A stretch of 8,685 nucleotides of DNA from an uncultured Chthoniobacterales bacterium (GCA_955652855.1 CATPCN010000042.1:1-8685), one strand, 5' to 3'. Shown: positions 1 to 7,264, counted from the stretch's first letter. The notes: generated by a model from the letters alone, not told the origin. Numbers and translations: made by a program.

Positions 1-779
1 ACGTTGAGCCATTCATGAACATCAAAGTCTCGGAAGTGAATTGGTTCTCAACCTATAAAGTGCATCACCGGGTCGCCGACCACTTCCGGCAAGGGAGGGC
101 TTTCCTCCTCGGGGACGCGGGCCATGTGCATAGTCCCACTGGCGGCCAGGGGATGAATACTGGCATCGGCGATGCGATCAACCTTGGATGGAAGCTCGCC
201 CAGGTCGTCCAGGGTCGAGCAGACCAGTCTCTGCTGGATAGCTACGAAACGGAACGGATCAAGTTCGCTCGAAGCCTGGTCCGAACAACAGACGAGGCAT
301 TCAACGTTATTATTGCCGCCGGCCCGCTTGGCTCTCTCGGCCGTCGCTATCTCATTCCGGGGATTATAGCGCTGGCGTCTAAGTTCAAGGCGGGGCAGCA
401 TGCCTTCTTCAAGGCGGTCTCTCAGACCGAAATTGAGTATGAAGACAGCGAGATAAGCGACGGGAGCCGTGGCGAGCTCCGAGGTGGCGATCGACTCCCC
501 TGGATCGATGACGGAACCGATAACTTCGCGCCATTGTCTTCGCTCGATTGGCAAGCGCACGTCTACGGAACAGCCGACGACAGCCTTCGAGCTACGTGCT
601 CCAAGCTGCAACTGCCATTGCACACATTCGAATGGACGGAAGCGGCAGAGAAAGCCGGCTTCAAGAAAGACGTTTCTCTGCTGATCCGGCCTGACGGATA
701 CATAGCCCTTATCCTGCCGCAGACGGACATAACGAATCGGCTGACGTCGTTTTGCGAAGAGTTCGAGTTGAAGTTCTGA
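1..779 (+). CDS. FAD-dependent monooxygenase, PheA/TfdB (UbiH-like) family, 5'-truncated by window edge
   Basis: C-terminal portion of a flavoprotein aromatic hydroxylase. The frame is already open at base 3, so the ATG at 15 is an internal methionine and the N-terminal Rossmann FAD-binding part lies outside the window. Numbering from that methionine, residues 33-60 carry the second FAD-binding motif of the family (GDAGHVHSPTGGQGMNTG, then DAINLGWKLA). GDAxH contacts the flavin ribityl/phosphate. Residues about 155-254 look like the thioredoxin-like C-terminal domain of PheA/TfdB-type enzymes (GDRLPW at 159-164, LLIRPDGYIAL near the end). Such enzymes use NAD(P)H and O2 to hydroxylate phenols, polyketides or drugs; relatives include the rifampicin monooxygenase Rox. 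The substrate is unknown. It lies 208 bases before the regulator on the same strand, so it need not belong to the efflux operon. Family is confident; function beyond that is inference. Confidence 0.9.
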   Translation, partial: VEPFMNIKVSEVNWFSTYKVHHRVADHFRQGRAFLLGDAGHVHSPTGGQGMNTGIGDAINLGWKLAQVVQGRADQSLLDSYETERIKFARSLVRTTDEAFNVIIAAGPLGSLGRRYLIPGIIALASKFKAGQHAFFKAVSQTEIEYEDSEISDGSRGELRGGDRLPWIDDGTDNFAPLSSLDWQAHVYGTADDSLRATCSKLQLPLHTFEWTEAAEKAGFKKDVSLLIRPDGYIALILPQTDITNRLTSFCEEFELKF

Positions 780-987
780 ACACCTTTCGAAATCTACCCT
801 TGAGGTGGTGGCAATCTATCGGCAAGTCCTCGAATAATGGCCCGGAGAAAACAAGCAGCAGGGGCCCAGATTGAAAAGCTGCTCGGCGATTCACGCGAAT
901 GATCTGCGGACGTAGTACACCACACAGAGCTGGTTTGGGAAGATCGCGATTGTTTGGATCTTAGATATTAAGCAGGTGATGGGAGAC
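780..987. other. Intergenic region between monooxygenase and efflux operon
   Basis: No convincing gene. It should contain the operon promoter, but I find no good -35/-10 pair: the AT-rich stretch TTAGATATTA at 961-970 is the only plausible -10 region and has no matching -35 at 16-18 bases. Two short inverted repeats are present: CACCT/AGGTG at 781-785 and 803-807, and AGCAGC/GCTGCT at 854-859 and 878-883. Neither is followed by a T-run, so neither reads as a rho-independent terminator. GTTTGG occurs twice, 19 bases apart (933-938 and 952-957). A separate candidate operator lies at 940-962. Confidence 0.6.
940..962. promoter_or_regulatory. Candidate operator palindrome upstream of the regulator gene
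   Basis: Six-base arms AAGATC (940-945) and GATCTT (957-962) form an inverted repeat around an 11-base spacer, 23 bases overall, ending 25 bases before the chosen regulator start. TetR-family proteins usually bind palindromes of this size next to their own promoter, so it is a reasonable autoregulatory site. It overlaps the only AT-rich promoter-like stretch. A 6-base-arm repeat with a free spacer can easily occur by chance in 200 bases, and the inner positions match poorly, so this is a weak call. Confidence 0.3.
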
Positions 988-1671
988 ATGAAGGCCATTC
1001 GTCAGGAACTCAATCAGGATGTGACGCGGACCAAGCTGATCCAGGCCGCGGGAGAGGTATTTGCGGAGGTAGGGTATCAGGCCGCGACCACCCGGGAAAT
1101 CTGCAGGCGGGCGGGCGCCAATATTGCGGCTGTAAATTATCACTTCGGTGACAAGCTGGCGCTCTACACCGAGATTCTTAAGGCCGCAGTCATAAAAAGA
1201 GAGCAGCCTGCCGTCGAGGCGCTGCTTGCGACCAAGACGTCGGAAGAGGCGCTTCGTGCATTATTGTTCGGGATATTTCGGCAACTCACCGATCCGGATC
1301 GCCCGGCTTGGTATGTCAAGGTCATGGCACATGAGTTGGCAAATCCCACCCCCGGACTTCCGGTCGTGGTAGAGCATGTCATTCGACCGAATGTAACTTT
1401 GCTCTGCACCATTGTCGGCCGAATCATCGGCCGGCCTCCACAGGACATGAAGACTCGAATGTGCGCGCACAGCATCATTGGGCAAGTCATCCACTACATC
1501 CATGCCCGCCCAGTGATCGGTCTGCTCTGGCCGGACTGGAAGATGACACAAGAAGCGATCGAAGAGATCGGAGAGCACATTGCGGAGTTTTCGATCGCTG
1601 CATTGAAAGAGATTGGTAAGAGTGCTCATCCTGCTCATCCGCAGAAGAGCGCAACGAGGAGGTCGAAGTGA
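988..1671 (+). CDS. TetR-family transcriptional regulator, CerR/CecR type
   Basis: DNA-binding repressor, likely ligand-responsive and controlling the pump genes that follow. From the ATG at 988 it is 227 residues, close to the roughly 220 of E. coli CecR. The N-terminal TetR helix-turn-helix is clear: TRTKLIQAAGEVFAEVGY, then TTREICRRAGANIAAVNYHF and GDKLALY, about residues 13-60. The NIAAVNYHFG recognition-helix stretch is typical of the CerR/CecR subgroup. The remainder is a helical ligand-binding and dimerisation domain (LPVVVEHVIRPN, HSIIGQVIHYIHARP). The tail is basic (RRSK). Start choice is uncertain: GTG 976, ATG 979 and ATG 988 are all in frame. I prefer 988 because AGCAGG at 971-976 lies 11 bases upstream, while the other two have no well-spaced ribosome site. 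The stop overlaps the next start (GTGA), showing translational coupling with the adaptor gene. Confidence 0.92.
   Translation: MKAIRQELNQDVTRTKLIQAAGEVFAEVGYQAATTREICRRAGANIAAVNYHFGDKLALYTEILKAAVIKREQPAVEALLATKTSEEALRALLFGIFRQLTDPDRPAWYVKVMAHELANPTPGLPVVVEHVIRPNVTLLCTIVGRIIGRPPQDMKTRMCAHSIIGQVIHYIHARPVIGLLWPDWKMTQEAIEEIGEHIAEFSIAALKEIGKSAHPAHPQKSATRRSK
1657..1662 (+). promoter_or_regulatory. Ribosome binding site for the HlyD-type gene
   Basis: A perfect AGGAGG lies inside the end of the regulator gene, five bases before the GTG at 1668. It settles the use of a GTG start that overlaps the regulator stop codon. Confidence 0.85.
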
Positions 1672-2960
1672 CGGATCAAGAGACGAAGGAATCAGGGACC
1701 GGTGCACCTTCAAGCGGCAAGAGCCCCGTCGTGGCATCGAAAAAGACTCCTGAAAATGGTGACGAGAAGAGTCCCAATTGGCGTGTTTGGCTCATTCGGA
1801 TAGGAGTTGTTGTTTTGCTGGCCATTGGCGCGCTGGTGCTCTGGATGGTTCTTCGCGGACCGGGCGTCTCCGACAAGGTCGTTCAGTTAAGTGGCCGTAT
1901 CGAGGGCGACGACTCGGCAGTTGCGAGTAAGACGAGCGGACGCATTCTGGACGTTCGCTTTCGCGAGGGCGACAGCGTTCATCAGGGAGATGTGATCGCC
2001 GTCCTCGACGACGCTCAGATTCGTGACCGCGAGAATCAGGCGAGGGCTACAGTGGAGCAGGCGCAAGCGCGCGTGAACTCGGCGCAGGCGCAAATCGGAG
2101 TACTGAAACAGCAACTGATTCAAAACCAACTCCAGGCAACCCAGTCCAAAGGGGATGCGGCAGGTCGTGTTCAGCAAGCGGAAGCGGATCTTGCGGCAGC
2201 AAAATCCGACTATGCTCAGCAGTACGCGAACCTTCAACTTGCCGAGTTTGATCGTCAGGCCTATACGCGGCTCGCAAAGTCCGGAGCCGTTTCGGAGCGT
2301 CAAGGCAAAGAGGCTGCGTCGAAGGCAGATGCACAGGCCGCCGCGGTTGCCGCAGTAAAGCAGCGTGTCGAAGCGGCACAGGGTGCCTTGGTTCTTGCGA
2401 ATGCCAGCCTCGCCAATCCGGCCATCCGCAATGCGGCCACGGCTGGGGTGCAGAGCCAGATATTGCAGCAAGAATCGGAGGTCACGAGCGCGCAAGCCCA
2501 GTTGGCTGGTGCTCGGGCACAGCTCGCTGAAGCACAGGCCAACCGCCAGGATCTCGTCATTAGGGCCCCGTTCGACGGCTCTATCGTCACGCGCGCTGCG
2601 GAGCCTGGCGAGGTGATCGCTGCCGGGACGGCGGTCGTGACGATGATCGACCTCACTAAAGTGTATCTTCGGGGCTTCATCCCGGAGGGACAGATAGGAA
2701 AGGTGAAGCTGGGTCAGTCTGCACGCATCTATCTCGACTCGGCGAACAACAGTTCTCTGGAGGCGTTGGTTGCCAGAATCGATCCGCAGATGACGTTCAC
2801 GCCAGAGAACACTTACTTCAAGGATGATCGCGTGAAGCAGGTCGTCGGTCTTAAGCTCCAGTTGAAAGCAGGGTTCGGCTACGCCAAGCCGGGTATGCCC
2901 GCCGATGGAGAGATCCTGGTCCAGGGCGATCAGTGGCCCCCGCACTCAAAGCAGCAGTAA
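1668..2960 (+). CDS. HlyD/EmrA-type periplasmic adaptor (membrane-fusion protein), YbhG-like
   Basis: Links the inner-membrane ABC pump to an outer-membrane channel. The 430-residue protein begins with a charged cytoplasmic tail (1-38, rich in K, E, S, P), then one membrane anchor at about 40-62 (WLIRIGVVVLLAIGALVLWM). The first half of the barrel-sandwich (lipoyl-like) domain is at about 72-115 (GRIEGDDSAVASKTSGRILDV, GDSVHQGDVIAVLD). A long Ala/Gln-rich coiled-coil hairpin spans about 116-292 (EQAQARVNSAQAQI, QLAGARAQLAEAQA). The second lipoyl half is at 296-328 (LVIRAPFDGSIVTR, EPGEVIAAGT), followed by a beta-barrel region and KPGMPADGEI near the C-terminus. It starts with GTG at 1668 behind a perfect AGGAGG and overlaps the regulator by four bases. 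It is about 100 residues longer than the E. coli YbhG I recall; the cytoplasmic tail accounts for part of this. Family certain; YbhG-like role inferred from gene order. Confidence 0.94.
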   Translation: MTDQETKESGTGAPSSGKSPVVASKKTPENGDEKSPNWRVWLIRIGVVVLLAIGALVLWMVLRGPGVSDKVVQLSGRIEGDDSAVASKTSGRILDVRFREGDSVHQGDVIAVLDDAQIRDRENQARATVEQAQARVNSAQAQIGVLKQQLIQNQLQATQSKGDAAGRVQQAEADLAAAKSDYAQQYANLQLAEFDRQAYTRLAKSGAVSERQGKEAASKADAQAAAVAAVKQRVEAAQGALVLANASLANPAIRNAATAGVQSQILQQESEVTSAQAQLAGARAQLAEAQANRQDLVIRAPFDGSIVTRAAEPGEVIAAGTAVVTMIDLTKVYLRGFIPEGQIGKVKLGQSARIYLDSANNSSLEALVARIDPQMTFTPENTYFKDDRVKQVVGLKLQLKAGFGYAKPGMPADGEILVQGDQWPPHSKQQ

Positions 2961-2996
2961 GGGCAAGTTCACAGTAGCGGAATTGGATTAGCAATT

Positions 2997-4967
2997 ATGA
3001 GCACTGTTGTCGAAGAAACTCGGGTCTTGTCCTCGCCGGGGGGCGAGCGAGCATCTGTGCGGGTCGTCGATCTGTGGAAGAAGTACGGCGACACGGAGGC
3101 GGTGCGTGGCATCTCGTTTGAGGTTCAGCCCGGAGAGATCTTTGGGCTGATCGGCCCTGACGGCGCGGGCAAGACATCAACCTTTCAGATTCTAGGCGGG
3201 GTCATGTCTGCAACGTCCGGTATTACTGAAATCTACGGCAAGGCCTCGCGAGACGCGCGTTCGCTCGTCGGTTATCTCACTCAAGCGTTCAGCCTTTATC
3301 CCGATCTCAGTGTCGGGGAGAACATTCGTTACGTTGGCGACTTGCGCCGCGTTCCGCCGGGGGAGATAACAAGCCGCGGTCACGAGTATCTTTCGATGTT
3401 CGACATGGATCGCTTCATCGATCGACTCGCGGGAAAACTCAGCGGCGGCATGAAACAGAAGCTCTCGCTGGTTGCGGCCCTAGTCGCGCAGCCCCGTGTT
3501 CTCCTGCTGGATGAACCAACTACCGGCGTAGATCCCGTGTCCCGCCGTGAGTTTTGGGACACGCTGGCCCATCTCGCGGACAACGGTCTGACGATCGTCG
3601 TGGCTACGCCCTATATGGACGAGGCCGAACGCTGTCACCGCGTCGCGTTGATGCAGCTCGGCGAGATTCATCAGATGGGGACTCCAGCGGAGTTGCGCGG
3701 TGGGCTCGGCTTGAAGCGCCTGGAGGTCCGCACTGCCAATCTGAGTGAGGCCGAGGACCGTCTCGATACGGACGAAAAGGACAAGGGTCCGATCGTTGAC
3801 GTGCAGCGCTTCGGTGACAGGCTGGATGTCATGGTCAGCGATGCCGAAGCCGGTCGTAGCGAGATCGACTCGAAGCTCAACCAGGGGACTGCGCCTGAAG
3901 TCCGAGTGGCGGACCCGACACTTGAGAATGTGTTCGTCGCAACGCTACGCTCACTGGGCCAGGAGACGCACACCCCGCCATTTCCAGGCGAGCATCCACA
4001 CCAGGACCTGCGCGGCAAGATCGCCATCGACGCGAAACATTTGACGAAGAAGTTCGGCGACTTCACGGCGGTCAAGGGGATTAACCTTGAGATTCAATAC
4101 GGAGAGATCTACGGGCTGCTCGGCGCGAACGGGGCGGGCAAGACCACCCCAATCAAGATGCTGTGCGGTCTGCTGGCACCGACTCTTGGCGATATGACCC
4201 TGGCCGGGGAGAGCGGAAGCTTGCGGTCGTCGTCGGTTCGCGAACGGATTGGGTACATGTCGCAGAAGTTCTCTTTGTACGATGACCTGAGCATTGAAGA
4301 GAATCTGGATTTCTTCGGCGGTATCTACGGAGTACCTCAGAGCGAACTCGCGGCAAAAAAGGCCTGGGTCATGGAGTTCTCCGGTCTGAAGGGAAAAGAA
4401 GCGCTCATTACCGGAACGTTGCCGGGCGGATGGAAGCAGCGCGTAGCCTTCGGTGCGGCAATCATGCATGAACCGAGCGTCTTGTTTCTTGATGAACCAA
4501 CTTCCGGCGTTGATCCGCTGGCGCGCCGCGCCTTCTGGCGAATGATCAACAAGCTTGCTGATGTGGGTACGGCCGTTCTTGTGACGACCCACTATCTCGA
4601 AGAGGCTGAGCAGTGCAATCGTCTGGGTTTCATGGTGGCCGGTGAGCTTGTGACCGAAGGCACGCCCAGCGGTGTGAAGAAGCAACAGGGAGGCCATCTT
4701 CTGGAGTTTCTGGTGGACAAGCCACAGGCTGCGGCCGACATGCTCAAAGAAAAGATGGACCGGTGGCGAGTCTCGATCTTTGGCTATCGTCTGCACGTGA
4801 TCACGGACGAAGATGCCGAAACCGGTAAACGCACCGTAACGAAATTACTGACTGACGCCGGCATCGTAGTGCATGGCGTCCAGGAAGAGCCTTACTCGCT
4901 TGAGGACGTCTTCATTGCTGTGGTCGAAAAGAATCGTGCCAGCGGAAAGTTTGCGGCGGAGGACTAA
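2997..4967 (+). CDS. ybhF: ABC transporter ATPase with two fused nucleotide-binding domains (YbhF-like)
   Basis: Energises export by the two downstream permeases. The 656-residue cytosolic protein holds two ABC domains. NBD1 (about 21-235): Walker A GPDGAGKT 53-60, Q-loop Q96, signature LSGGMKQK 148-155, Walker B LLLDEP with E173, but the H-loop reads VVATPY, so the usual histidine is proline 205. A linker of about 100 residues (240-340) with a DrrA-like end (ADPTLENVFVATL) follows. NBD2 (about 341-565): Walker A GANGAGKTT 376-384, Q-loop Q423, signature LPGGWKQR 475-482 instead of LSGG, Walker B LFLDEP with E500, and an intact H-loop (TTHY, H532). A C-terminal domain of about 90 residues ends in YSLEDVFIAVVEKN. 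E. coli YbhF (578 residues, from memory) has the same plan, including GPDGAGKT in NBD1. The ATG at 2997 has only a weak GGA upstream and lies 36 bases after the adaptor gene. Its stop shares a base with the next start. Confidence 0.95.
   Translation: MSTVVEETRVLSSPGGERASVRVVDLWKKYGDTEAVRGISFEVQPGEIFGLIGPDGAGKTSTFQILGGVMSATSGITEIYGKASRDARSLVGYLTQAFSLYPDLSVGENIRYVGDLRRVPPGEITSRGHEYLSMFDMDRFIDRLAGKLSGGMKQKLSLVAALVAQPRVLLLDEPTTGVDPVSRREFWDTLAHLADNGLTIVVATPYMDEAERCHRVALMQLGEIHQMGTPAELRGGLGLKRLEVRTANLSEAEDRLDTDEKDKGPIVDVQRFGDRLDVMVSDAEAGRSEIDSKLNQGTAPEVRVADPTLENVFVATLRSLGQETHTPPFPGEHPHQDLRGKIAIDAKHLTKKFGDFTAVKGINLEIQYGEIYGLLGANGAGKTTPIKMLCGLLAPTLGDMTLAGESGSLRSSSVRERIGYMSQKFSLYDDLSIEENLDFFGGIYGVPQSELAAKKAWVMEFSGLKGKEALITGTLPGGWKQRVAFGAAIMHEPSVLFLDEPTSGVDPLARRAFWRMINKLADVGTAVLVTTHYLEEAEQCNRLGFMVAGELVTEGTPSGVKKQQGGHLLEFLVDKPQAAADMLKEKMDRWRVSIFGYRLHVITDEDAETGKRTVTKLLTDAGIVVHGVQEEPYSLEDVFIAVVEKNRASGKFAAED
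4958..4962 (+). promoter_or_regulatory. Ribosome binding site for permease 1
   Basis: GGAGG sits within the last codons of the ATPase gene, four bases before the ATG at 4967. With the TAATG stop/start overlap it supports coupled translation and fixes this start. Confidence 0.75.
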
Positions 4968-6076
4968 TGTTCAGAAGAATATTTGCGCAAGCCCGTAAAG
5001 AGTTGACCCAAATCTTGCGTGACCGGCTGGCGCTGGTCCTGGCGCTTGTGTTGCCGCTCTTTCTCATCCTGCTCTTGAGCAACGCGCTCTCGTTGACCGT
5101 CAAAGATATGCCGCTTGCGGTGCAGGACTTCGATAGCTCGCCGGCCTCACGGTCTTATATCGATGCGTTTCGTGCTTCCATCACGTTCCGAGTGGTCCCC
5201 TTGGCCTCGAACATGCAACCGGAGCAGGTCTTGCGAACTGGCGCTGCGAGAGGCGTCTTGATCATCCCGGAGCATTTCGGGCGTGATCTTGCCCGCGGCA
5301 ATGTGTCCGATGTCCAACTCCTGATCGACGCCGGCGATGCGAACACCGCAAAGCAGATGAACGGTTACGCCGGCCAGATTACGCGTGCGTATCAGTCGCA
5401 GATTGCCGGTGGCTCCACCACGGCGTTGATTACACCGCAGATTCGACTGTGGTTCAATCCCGGCCGGGACTCGAAGAAATTCTACGCACCAGGCATCTTT
5501 GTGCTCGGCCTCTCGATGTTTCCACCGCTCCTGGCCTCCTTAGCGATGGCCAAGGAAGGCGAACAGAAGACCATACTCCAGGTCTATGTTTCGAGCATCT
5601 CGGTCCACGAGTTCCTCCTCGGCAAGATCCTTGCGTTCACAATCATCGCGATGGTCGAGTGGGTGTTTTCGCTCACGTTGTTGCTCACAGTGTTCGGGCT
5701 CCATCTTACCGGCGACCCGAGCGTATTCATCGTCGCTACTGTGCTGTATGCCATTTGCGTGGCCTCGTTCGGGACATGGGTCGGCTCCGCTATCCCAAGT
5801 CAAGCGGCAGCAATTCAAGTTGTCTCTTTGGGCGGATTTTTGCTTGTCTTCCTGCTGTCAGGACTCATCTATCCGCTGCGAAATATACCCGGCGGGCTGC
5901 GCTGGGTCTCAAGTCTCGTGTGGGGCAGCTACTACATCAAGATCGTTCGTGACGCGCTGTTGCAGGGGGGTGGATGGCCCGCCATGTGGTTCAACGTGCT
6001 CATGATCGCAGTCATTGGGGGCGTCTTCTATCTACTTTGCTGGCGAACGATGCGAAAGATGCAGGTGAACGCATGA
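4967..6076 (+). CDS. ybhS: ABC-2 type permease subunit, first of two (YbhS-like)
   Basis: Inner-membrane half-channel of the exporter. The 369-residue protein has the ABC-2 plan: a short cytoplasmic N-terminus (RKELTQILRDR), TM1 at about 21-42, a large extracytoplasmic domain at about 43-172 (VLIIPEHFGRDLARG, then LLIDAGDANTAKQMNGYAGQ), and five more segments at about 175-195, 222-246, 252-275, 283-303 and 341-358. The cytoplasmic loop after TM2, which normally carries an ERExGTxExL-type motif, here reads AKEGEQKTILQVYVSS (194-209), a clear departure. The ATG overlaps the ATPase stop by one base and has GGAGG upstream; its own stop overlaps the next permease start (ATGA). It most likely pairs with that permease as a heterodimer driven by the fused ATPase. 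The symbol is by order and family, since overall identity to YbhS looks modest by eye. Confidence 0.92.
   Translation: MFRRIFAQARKELTQILRDRLALVLALVLPLFLILLLSNALSLTVKDMPLAVQDFDSSPASRSYIDAFRASITFRVVPLASNMQPEQVLRTGAARGVLIIPEHFGRDLARGNVSDVQLLIDAGDANTAKQMNGYAGQITRAYQSQIAGGSTTALITPQIRLWFNPGRDSKKFYAPGIFVLGLSMFPPLLASLAMAKEGEQKTILQVYVSSISVHEFLLGKILAFTIIAMVEWVFSLTLLLTVFGLHLTGDPSVFIVATVLYAICVASFGTWVGSAIPSQAAAIQVVSLGGFLLVFLLSGLIYPLRNIPGGLRWVSSLVWGSYYIKIVRDALLQGGGWPAMWFNVLMIAVIGGVFYLLCWRTMRKMQVNA
6063..6067 (+). promoter_or_regulatory. Ribosome binding site for permease 2
   Basis: AGGTG ends five bases before the ATG at 6073. It supports this start over the in-frame ATG at 5974, which would overlap permease 1 by about 100 bases and add a hydrophilic extension unlike the family N-terminus. 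Confidence 0.65.
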
Positions 6077-7242
6077 ACTCCGAACTGCCGGTCATCGGTT
6101 TCTGGAAACGCCTTCGCGTCCTGATCAAGAAAGAGTTTCGTCAGATCCGCCGCGACAAGCGCCTTGCGATTTCGCTCGTCGTGCCGCCTACTTTGCAGAT
6201 CCTTCTTTTCGGGTTCGCGTTGAATTCGAACGTAACGGCCCTGCGCCTTGGCATTCAGGACGACAGCAAAACGCCTGAAAGCCGCGAACTCATTGCAACG
6301 CTCACGGAGAGCAAAAGCTTCACGTTCCAGAACTACTACTTCGACGGCAACACCATCAGCGCGGCGATCGATCGAGGCCAACTCGATGCCGCTGTTGTCA
6401 TCCCCTATGACTTTGCGCGCGATATCAATCGCGAGCGGCCAACCAACATCCAGTTGATCCTCAACGCGGTTGACACCAACACCGCCTCGATTGGCCAGGG
6501 GTACGCGGAAGGCGTCGTAGCGGACTATAACGCGACACTCGCCGCCAAGGGCCTGCACGCCAGGGTCAACACGGCGCCTGTGCAGCGCCGCCGCAAGGGC
6601 ACTGTCAATCTGATCCCCGCGTTTCTGTACAATCCAGGCCTCATCAGCAATTGGTTCATCGTCACAGGGACGCTCGGAACATTGTTGATCCTGAACGGAT
6701 CTCTCGTCGCGTCCACCGCCATGATCAAGGAACGCGAAGCGGGCACCGTCGAGCAGCTTCTTATGACGCCCGCTGGTACCACCGAGATCATCGTTGCCAA
6801 GATTGCGCCGATCTTCGCGCTCCTCACCATCGTCATCTTTCTGGCGACCGGACTGATCCGCTTTGTCTTCAACGTGCCGATGCGAGGCAGTTTTCTGCTT
6901 GTGTTCGGAGGGGCGGTCTTGTGCCTGCTGTGCGGTATCGGCATAGGAACGTTCATCGCCACCTTCACACGTTCCGCGCAGCAAGCGCAGCTGCTCAGCT
7001 TTTTTGTAAACCCGCCGCTGGCTTCGCTCTCCGGGGCGCTGTCTCCGGTTGAGGCCATGCCCTCCTGGCTTCAGCCGATCACCTGGCTTAACCCGATTCG
7101 CCACTTCGGGATTATCACCCGTGGAGTCATGTTGAAGGGGAGCACGTTCGCAGAACTATGGCAATACTTCGCCGCCCTGATCGCCTTTGCCGTCGTTTTG
7201 GTGGGATTCAGTGTTTGGAGATTCCGTAAGCAGCTTGGCTGA
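6073..7242 (+). CDS. ybhR: ABC-2 type permease subunit, second of two (YbhR-like)
   Basis: Second inner-membrane half of the exporter, 389 residues from the ATG at 6073. The N-terminus is basic and cytoplasmic (FWKRLRVLIKKEFRQIRRDKR), TM1 is at about 31-50, and the extracytoplasmic domain at about 51-192 includes VVIPYDFARDI and a VDTNTASIGQGYAEG segment. Further TM segments lie at about 194-215, 240-264, 273-296, 305-325 and 364-382. The loop after TM2 has the canonical IKEREAGTVEQLLMTP (218-233). Near the C-terminus, SPVEAMPSWLQPITWLNPIRHF (324-345) matches the E. coli YbhR pattern I remember (SPVExMPxWLQxxTWxNPIRHF), which makes the family assignment firm. It overlaps permease 1 by four bases (ATGA) and is followed after 22 bases by the outer-membrane factor. 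Expected partners are permease 1 and the fused ATPase; the transported compound is unknown. Confidence 0.94.
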   Translation: MNSELPVIGFWKRLRVLIKKEFRQIRRDKRLAISLVVPPTLQILLFGFALNSNVTALRLGIQDDSKTPESRELIATLTESKSFTFQNYYFDGNTISAAIDRGQLDAAVVIPYDFARDINRERPTNIQLILNAVDTNTASIGQGYAEGVVADYNATLAAKGLHARVNTAPVQRRRKGTVNLIPAFLYNPGLISNWFIVTGTLGTLLILNGSLVASTAMIKEREAGTVEQLLMTPAGTTEIIVAKIAPIFALLTIVIFLATGLIRFVFNVPMRGSFLLVFGGAVLCLLCGIGIGTFIATFTRSAQQAQLLSFFVNPPLASLSGALSPVEAMPSWLQPITWLNPIRHFGIITRGVMLKGSTFAELWQYFAALIAFAVVLVGFSVWRFRKQLG

Positions 7243-7250
7243 CGCGGACT

Positions 7251-7257
7251 GGGAGGA
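7251..7257 (+). promoter_or_regulatory. Ribosome binding site for the outer-membrane factor
   Basis: GGGAGGA lies in the 22-base gap after permease 2, seven bases before the ATG at 7265. It favours that codon over the in-frame ATG at 7271. Confidence 0.85.
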
Positions 7258-7264
7258 ACGACAA

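Noticed and set aside
781..807. CACCT/AGGTG inverted repeat after the monooxygenase stop
   Set aside because: Five-base arms, 17-base spacer, no T-run; expected by chance.
854..883. AGCAGC/GCTGCT inverted repeat as a terminator for the monooxygenase gene
   Set aside because: Six-base stem with an 18-base loop and no T-run; not a credible intrinsic terminator.
837..902. Small ORF of 21 residues (begins MARRKQAAGAQ) between monooxygenase and regulator
   Set aside because: No ribosome binding site, no recognisable family, and a length expected by chance.
1887..2945. Long minus-strand ORF (352 residues) opposite the adaptor gene
   Set aside because: Shadow of the GC-rich adaptor coding frame; composition is rich in R, L and C with no domain.
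3951..4796. Minus-strand ORF (281 residues) opposite NBD2
   Set aside because: Antisense shadow of a clearly coding ABC domain.
5974..6072. Upstream in-frame ATG extending permease 2 by 33 residues
   Set aside because: It would overlap permease 1 by about 100 bases and add an arginine/histidine-rich leader not seen in the family; the ATG at 6073 has an ATGA overlap and a ribosome site.
6028..7104. Long minus-strand ORF (358 residues) opposite permease 2
   Set aside because: Antisense shadow; highly charged R/D/E-rich composition without any recognisable motif.
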